A stretch of DNA of 64,000 bases from Clavulina sp. PMI_390 (lineage: Eukaryota; Basidiomycota; Agaricomycetes; Cantharellales; Hydnaceae): contig WIDE01000105.1 in the NCBI GenBank assembly GCA_015039315.1, positions 10,063 through 74,062 on the forward strand, in the 5' to 3' direction. The number at the start of each line of letters is the position of its first letter. Positions within the stretch are counted from its first letter, which is position 1. Shown here piece after piece: positions 60,701 to 64,000 of this stretch. The notes under the pieces are model-generated. The model was not told the origin of the DNA. It was given only the letters and a program-made list of their open reading frames with translations, and did not search any database. The translations under genes were made by a program, and so were the position numbers.

Positions 60701-61494
60701 ACAGCGACGAAAGCTGTTCTTGGTTTGGAGTCGTTGGATTCTATGATCGCGATGCCAAGAGTCAGAAGAGAATGAGAACAACGGAACATCAGTGTAGATG
60801 TAACCCCACCTTAGGATCTACGGGAGTATAGATTCCAGGGAGGCTAAATGGAACAATGACTCCCGCCCACCATACCAGGACTACCCGCGCAGTCCCAATC
60901 CATCCCAAATGGGCGTCAGCGGGCAATTGATTGAAGGTCGCAAGCGGCCAAACATCTCGATAGGAGAAAACCATAACAGCGGAGAGCAAGATGAGCCCAC
61001 GATGATGTCGCAGAGAGACGGCCCCCAGTGGCGACGAAACGAACGGGTGTACGGGAGTAAAAAGGGAAATGATTAGGGTGTATGCCTAAAAGGAACGAGT
61101 TGAGTCAGAAGTATATCCCAAGCTCGAGGAATGAAACTGATATTACAAACACCAAGGACTGCCCAAGCTCAAATTTCCAACGATCGTGGTGCTCGGGCGA
61201 CTTCCTCTCTACAACAAGGGCAGCGATGCTCAACCCAACGAGCAGGATGAGCGCTATCGTACGCGTTGCTTCTAGCAAACGCGTCGTCCTTCCCGTAGAG
61301 TAAGACTCATGGTGAGGTGTGTTCTCATTGCCAGTAGGACCTGCGGTGAAGCCAGGAAGTATTTGTATCGGTCGTCGAGTACTCTTCCACTGGCTGACGC
61401 CCACGATGAAGAAAGCTCGCAAGATGATAATGGCTGAAAGTACCGAAATGTAGAGTGGGATGAGAAGCGTGTTGCTCAGTGGAAATGATGCCAT
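54710..61494 (-). CDS. ABCC-type (MRP) ABC transporter, copy 4 (diverged paralog, complete)
   Basis: Fourth ABCC pump, 34 kb from the tandem trio but on the same strand and with the same exon plan. The start ATG at 61,494 ([20 protein letters not shown]) is preferred over an upstream in-frame non-ATG extension. TMD0 carries [20 protein letters not shown], the same word as in the tandem copies. The TMD1 insert (about 60,060-59,760) is a different Ser/Thr/Pro-rich sequence before [17 protein letters not shown]1: Walker [10 protein letters not shown] (58,321-58,344; Cys where the tandem copies have Ala), 13-nt signature exon, [17 protein letters not shown]2: [13 protein letters not shown] (55,539-55,566), [21 protein letters not shown]. 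It ends at 54,710 after ASNGRGKAI. All catalytic residues are present. Overall it is clearly more distant than copies 1-3 are from each other. Confidence 0.94.
57783..57795 (-). other. 13-nt micro-exon encoding the NBD1 ABC signature (copy 4)
   Basis: T GGT GGC CAA AAG between CAG and GTATG borders, encoding SGGQK. The exon is retained at identical length and phase in the most diverged paralog. Confidence 0.85.
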
Positions 61495-62460
61495 TTGGTG
61501 ATGGCTGTAGTGAAGCTTGAATGGACAAGTGAGCGTCAAGTGGAGAAGGAAGCGAAACTAACACAGTGCCATCATGTTTATCTTCGAGCACGATTTGTAC
61601 CATCCAAGTGTCGATTGATTACAGGAATGGCTATGCTATTCCTCTCTAGGCTGCTGGGAAGCCGTCCACAAATCGTTCGCTTAGATTACGAAAAGATCCA
61701 AAAGAGTTCCCCAAAGGATGTGGGGGTGTCCCTTAGAATCGGAGTCACTCGCTCTGCGAATTGTGTGTTGTTTTGTCCTTGGCGTGGAGGTCTGGTGGGA
61801 GTAGCCGTCGTATTCATTGCTACGGCATTCAACATTCGAATGGCTAGCGCGCAAATGGAACACAATCAATAACATCCAATAAGAATGACGTCGAAGGAGA
61901 CTGTGGAAGTCAACAGTCTTTCGTTGTCGCAGCGCCGAAACGAGAGAGGGTTGGTGAAGTCTGGCAGTAATTTGGAATATGATTGAATTGCACAGAGGAT
62001 GCTGACCCCAGGCCCGCAGCTGCGATCACGACCGAGAGGCCGCCCAAGGCACGCGCCTGAGAGAAGGGGATGAGCTAGATCCCTGTTATGGAAGAGGTAG
62101 CTTGACTATAACGCCTGACATCGGTTGGTCGAGGCGGGAGACAAACGACAAATGTTGTGGAATGTGACCACGTGACAGGCCATGTCAAAATGTCAACGCT
62201 TTTGGCGGATGCCATTGTGATCATGATTGAGCAAAAACCTGTGTCAACTTAACATAATCTCCCGATTTCTCCCCCTGAATTCATGGGCACTTAGATATCG
62301 GGGCTAGGTGATCCAAATCTAATTCCATAAGTGTAGCAAACACCCGCGAACCACGAAAGGCTGCACACATGTGCTCTCAAAAGAATCGAAGGGTATTATG
62401 ATTCAAGCATGATTAAGGGACAACGACGTGCGGGTGTGTAGTAGGATGCTAGTTCTGTGC
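61495..62460. other. Upstream region of ABCC copy 4
   Basis: About 965 bp holding the promoter of copy 4 and the 3' region of the F-box/LRR gene, both on the minus strand. No TATA box as clear as those of copies 1 and 2 and no copy of their conserved upstream block were seen. A plus-strand open frame at 61,495-61,872 is not called for lack of any recognisable content. Confidence 0.45.
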
Positions 62461-64000
62461 TCAGGGGGTGGTACTTGGCTTCACGGGATTCCGTTCACAT
62501 TCCATCCAAGCTGCAGGCCATCCTTCCTGCAAAAAATCATCGCGCTCCAGAGGCACCAAGCCAGGCATGAACTCTGGTTCTGCGCCTTCTCCCTCTTCTT
62601 CCGGGTCATAAGAGATCCGGACGTTCGGGGCAGCCTTCTGAAGCTGTTCTATTGCCTCGCGCACGGCCGGCATCATGTCGCTCTTCTTCGCCTCCTGTAG
62701 GTTAAGGTGCAAGCGCGCTAGAGAGGGGACATCTCCTGACCTCGTGGTACGGCCGCGCCTATACCACTTGCAAATGGTTTCCAGAGCCGCCAGGATAGAA
62801 GATAGCCCACATTCGGAGATGGAGTCCAAGGTGGGATGGTCTAGGACTAGTGCGTAAAGGCTAGACTGCTCAGCGAGGATTTTTGACACCACATCGGCCC
62901 TATGGAACGATGGATCAAAGCTCAGTCGTCGAAGGGAGGGAAGTTGCGGCTGTGCTGGGTGGAAGATAGCACAGTCCAACTGCATCTCATCGTATCCTTT
63001 GTTCTCGTCCTTTGGATCCCATTCTGAGAGGATCACTTGTTCTAGGACAGGAGCGTCTAGTTGGGGGAATGAGAGTGTCGCTTGATAGCCTCGTAAAGTC
63101 AATGAGCGCAAGCATGGCATGGTGAGCGCAGCCGATTCAGGCGTGTCAGCACTGTTGGGGCAGGAAGATCGCCAATGAAGGTGCTCGAGGGCAATGCATC
63201 CCTCTAGGAACGACCGCACAGACGCTGCATCATATGGACCCGCGATACGCAGACGCGTCAAGGTCGGCGCTGATGAGGCGAATTGGGTTATCGGGAGCTT
63301 TGAGTGGTAGAACGAGAAGTTATCACAAATCGTCAAGGAGAGCAAGTATTGGCTGAAGGAGCAGCCGGCCGGCAGGATGTTGCGAATCGACCCGTAGAAC
63401 CAACTGGATTTCTCATCGTGTCCCCAAAACACATTGAAATGCTTGAGGTTCGGCATCTGGACACCTCCAAGGAGTGCTTCAATGTGGTTGATCCCTCCGA
63501 AATCAGCAGCGAGCGTGAAGCTCCTGCAGCGTGCCATATGTGACTTGAGGACAGATGTATAGTTACTGAATGGAATCCGATAGTTGAACGACTTTGCTCG
63601 GCTGTCGATGGTCAGGTCGAACATGGATGGAGCAGAGCGAGCAAGAACTCGCCCGATCGCGTTTGGAGGAATAAGGTTGTCGTGGTCAAGAACCACTTTG
63701 ACGCAGCTCCAGCTACGAGGCGAGCGCAAAACCACAGCATGAAACATGACACAAACAAGCGAGAATGCTGCTCTAAAGCTTTCATATTCGTCCAGAGACC
63801 ATTCCTGCCAGGACTCTGGCTCGATCGGCTCGTGGCCTGGAGGAACCTCAATGGACAGAGGCCAGGCATCCCCCGCAGTTGGGACACCGATCTCGAGTAT
63901 ACGTAGGAGCATCTCAGATGGGAGACGATAGATTGGTTGACGTGCATTGTGTGTCTTGGCAGCACGGATCCGTGAGCGAAGCTGGGCGTGCTCAGTCTCG
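62461..64000 (-). CDS. F-box/LRR-like protein, 5' end beyond the window
   Basis: Uninterrupted frame from the right edge to the stop at 62,461 (513 residues visible). The first visible part is a basic/polar helix (EHAQLRSRIRAAK) followed by an F-box, PIYRLPSEMLLRILEIGVP. The remainder shows leucine-rich-repeat-like strands at regular spacing (APTLTRLRIAGPYDAA, CIALEHLHWRSS, MPCLRSLTLRGYQATLSFPQ, APVLEQVILSEWD, LPSLRRLSFDPSFHRADVV), as in large agaricomycete F-box families. The C-terminus is acidic and Pro-containing (DPEEEGEGAEPEFMPGLVPL). Its likely role is substrate adaptor in an SCF ubiquitin ligase; the target is unknown. The true start lies outside the window. Confidence 0.8.
   Translation of the reverse strand, partial: ETEHAQLRSRIRAAKTHNARQPIYRLPSEMLLRILEIGVPTAGDAWPLSIEVPPGHEPIEPESWQEWSLDEYESFRAAFSLVCVMFHAVVLRSPRSWSCVKVVLDHDNLIPPNAIGRVLARSAPSMFDLTIDSRAKSFNYRIPFSNYTSVLKSHMARCRSFTLAADFGGINHIEALLGGVQMPNLKHFNVFWGHDEKSSWFYGSIRNILPAGCSFSQYLLSLTICDNFSFYHSKLPITQFASSAPTLTRLRIAGPYDAASVRSFLEGCIALEHLHWRSSCPNSADTPESAALTMPCLRSLTLRGYQATLSFPQLDAPVLEQVILSEWDPKDENKGYDEMQLDCAIFHPAQPQLPSLRRLSFDPSFHRADVVSKILAEQSSLYALVLDHPTLDSISECGLSSILAALETICKWYRRGRTTRSGDVPSLARLHLNLQEAKKSDMMPAVREAIEQLQKAAPNVRISYDPEEEGEGAEPEFMPGLVPLERDDFLQEGWPAAWMECERNPVKPSTTP

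Noticed and set aside
1..64000. Transposable elements, CRISPR arrays, viral insertions, tRNA or rRNA genes
   Set aside because: No long terminal repeats, terminal inverted repeats, transposase or reverse-transcriptase motifs, spaced direct repeats, or convincing tRNA boxes were seen by eye; a dedicated scan (tRNAscan, RepeatMasker) could still find short ones.

Overview
The window is nuclear DNA from a filamentous fungus, most likely a basidiomycete of the Agaricomycetes. Genes are packed on both strands and cut by many short (about 45-70 nt) GT-AG introns, with repeated cases of very small exons. The gene families (WOPR regulator, F-box/LRR protein, multi-copy ABCC pumps with a low-complexity insert) suit an agaricomycete such as the Rhizoctonia/Ceratobasidium group, but the genus is an inference from general character and was not tested.

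Layout. 1-20,978: three full-size ABCC (MRP-type) ABC transporters in head-to-tail tandem on the minus strand; the first is cut by the left edge inside NBD2. 20,979-22,997: about 2 kb with no clear gene. 22,998-44,295: a housekeeping block: eIF2-alpha (+), a WOPR/Gti1-Pac2 transcription factor (-), about 2.6 kb of mostly empty DNA, a Yra1/ALY mRNA-export factor (-), RPS6 (-) and RPS13 (+) sharing a divergent promoter, an F-box protein (+), an SH3-PX-BAR sorting nexin (-) and PIG-P (+) whose start codons are only 72 bp apart, an aldo-keto reductase (+) and class II fructose-bisphosphate aldolase (+). 44,462-50,279: IML1/DEPDC5 (GATOR1/SEACIT), minus. 50,781-53,346: an MFS transporter of the allantoate/nicotinate permease type, minus. 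54,710-61,494: a fourth, more diverged ABCC transporter, again minus. 62,461-64,000: an F-box/LRR-type protein running off the right edge.

How it fits together. The four ABCC pumps are one lineage-specific expansion. They share domain order (TMD0-TMD1-NBD1-TMD2-NBD2), a variable Ser/Thr/Pro/acidic insert in TMD1, and intron positions. Most strikingly, the ABC signature of NBD1 is encoded in every copy by a separate 13-nt micro-exon. Because 13 is not a multiple of three, skipping it would shift the frame and remove the rest of the pump. Copies 1 and 2 are the closest pair, with near-identical exon and intron sequence in NBD2 and a duplicated upstream block. The remaining genes are ordinary core functions (translation, RNA export, glycolysis, GPI anchors, TORC1 control) with no evident functional link to the pumps.

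Exon borders were read by eye from splice signals and reading frame. Where a total coding length is given, the exon sum was checked to be divisible by three. No similarity search was run; family calls rest on recognised motifs.
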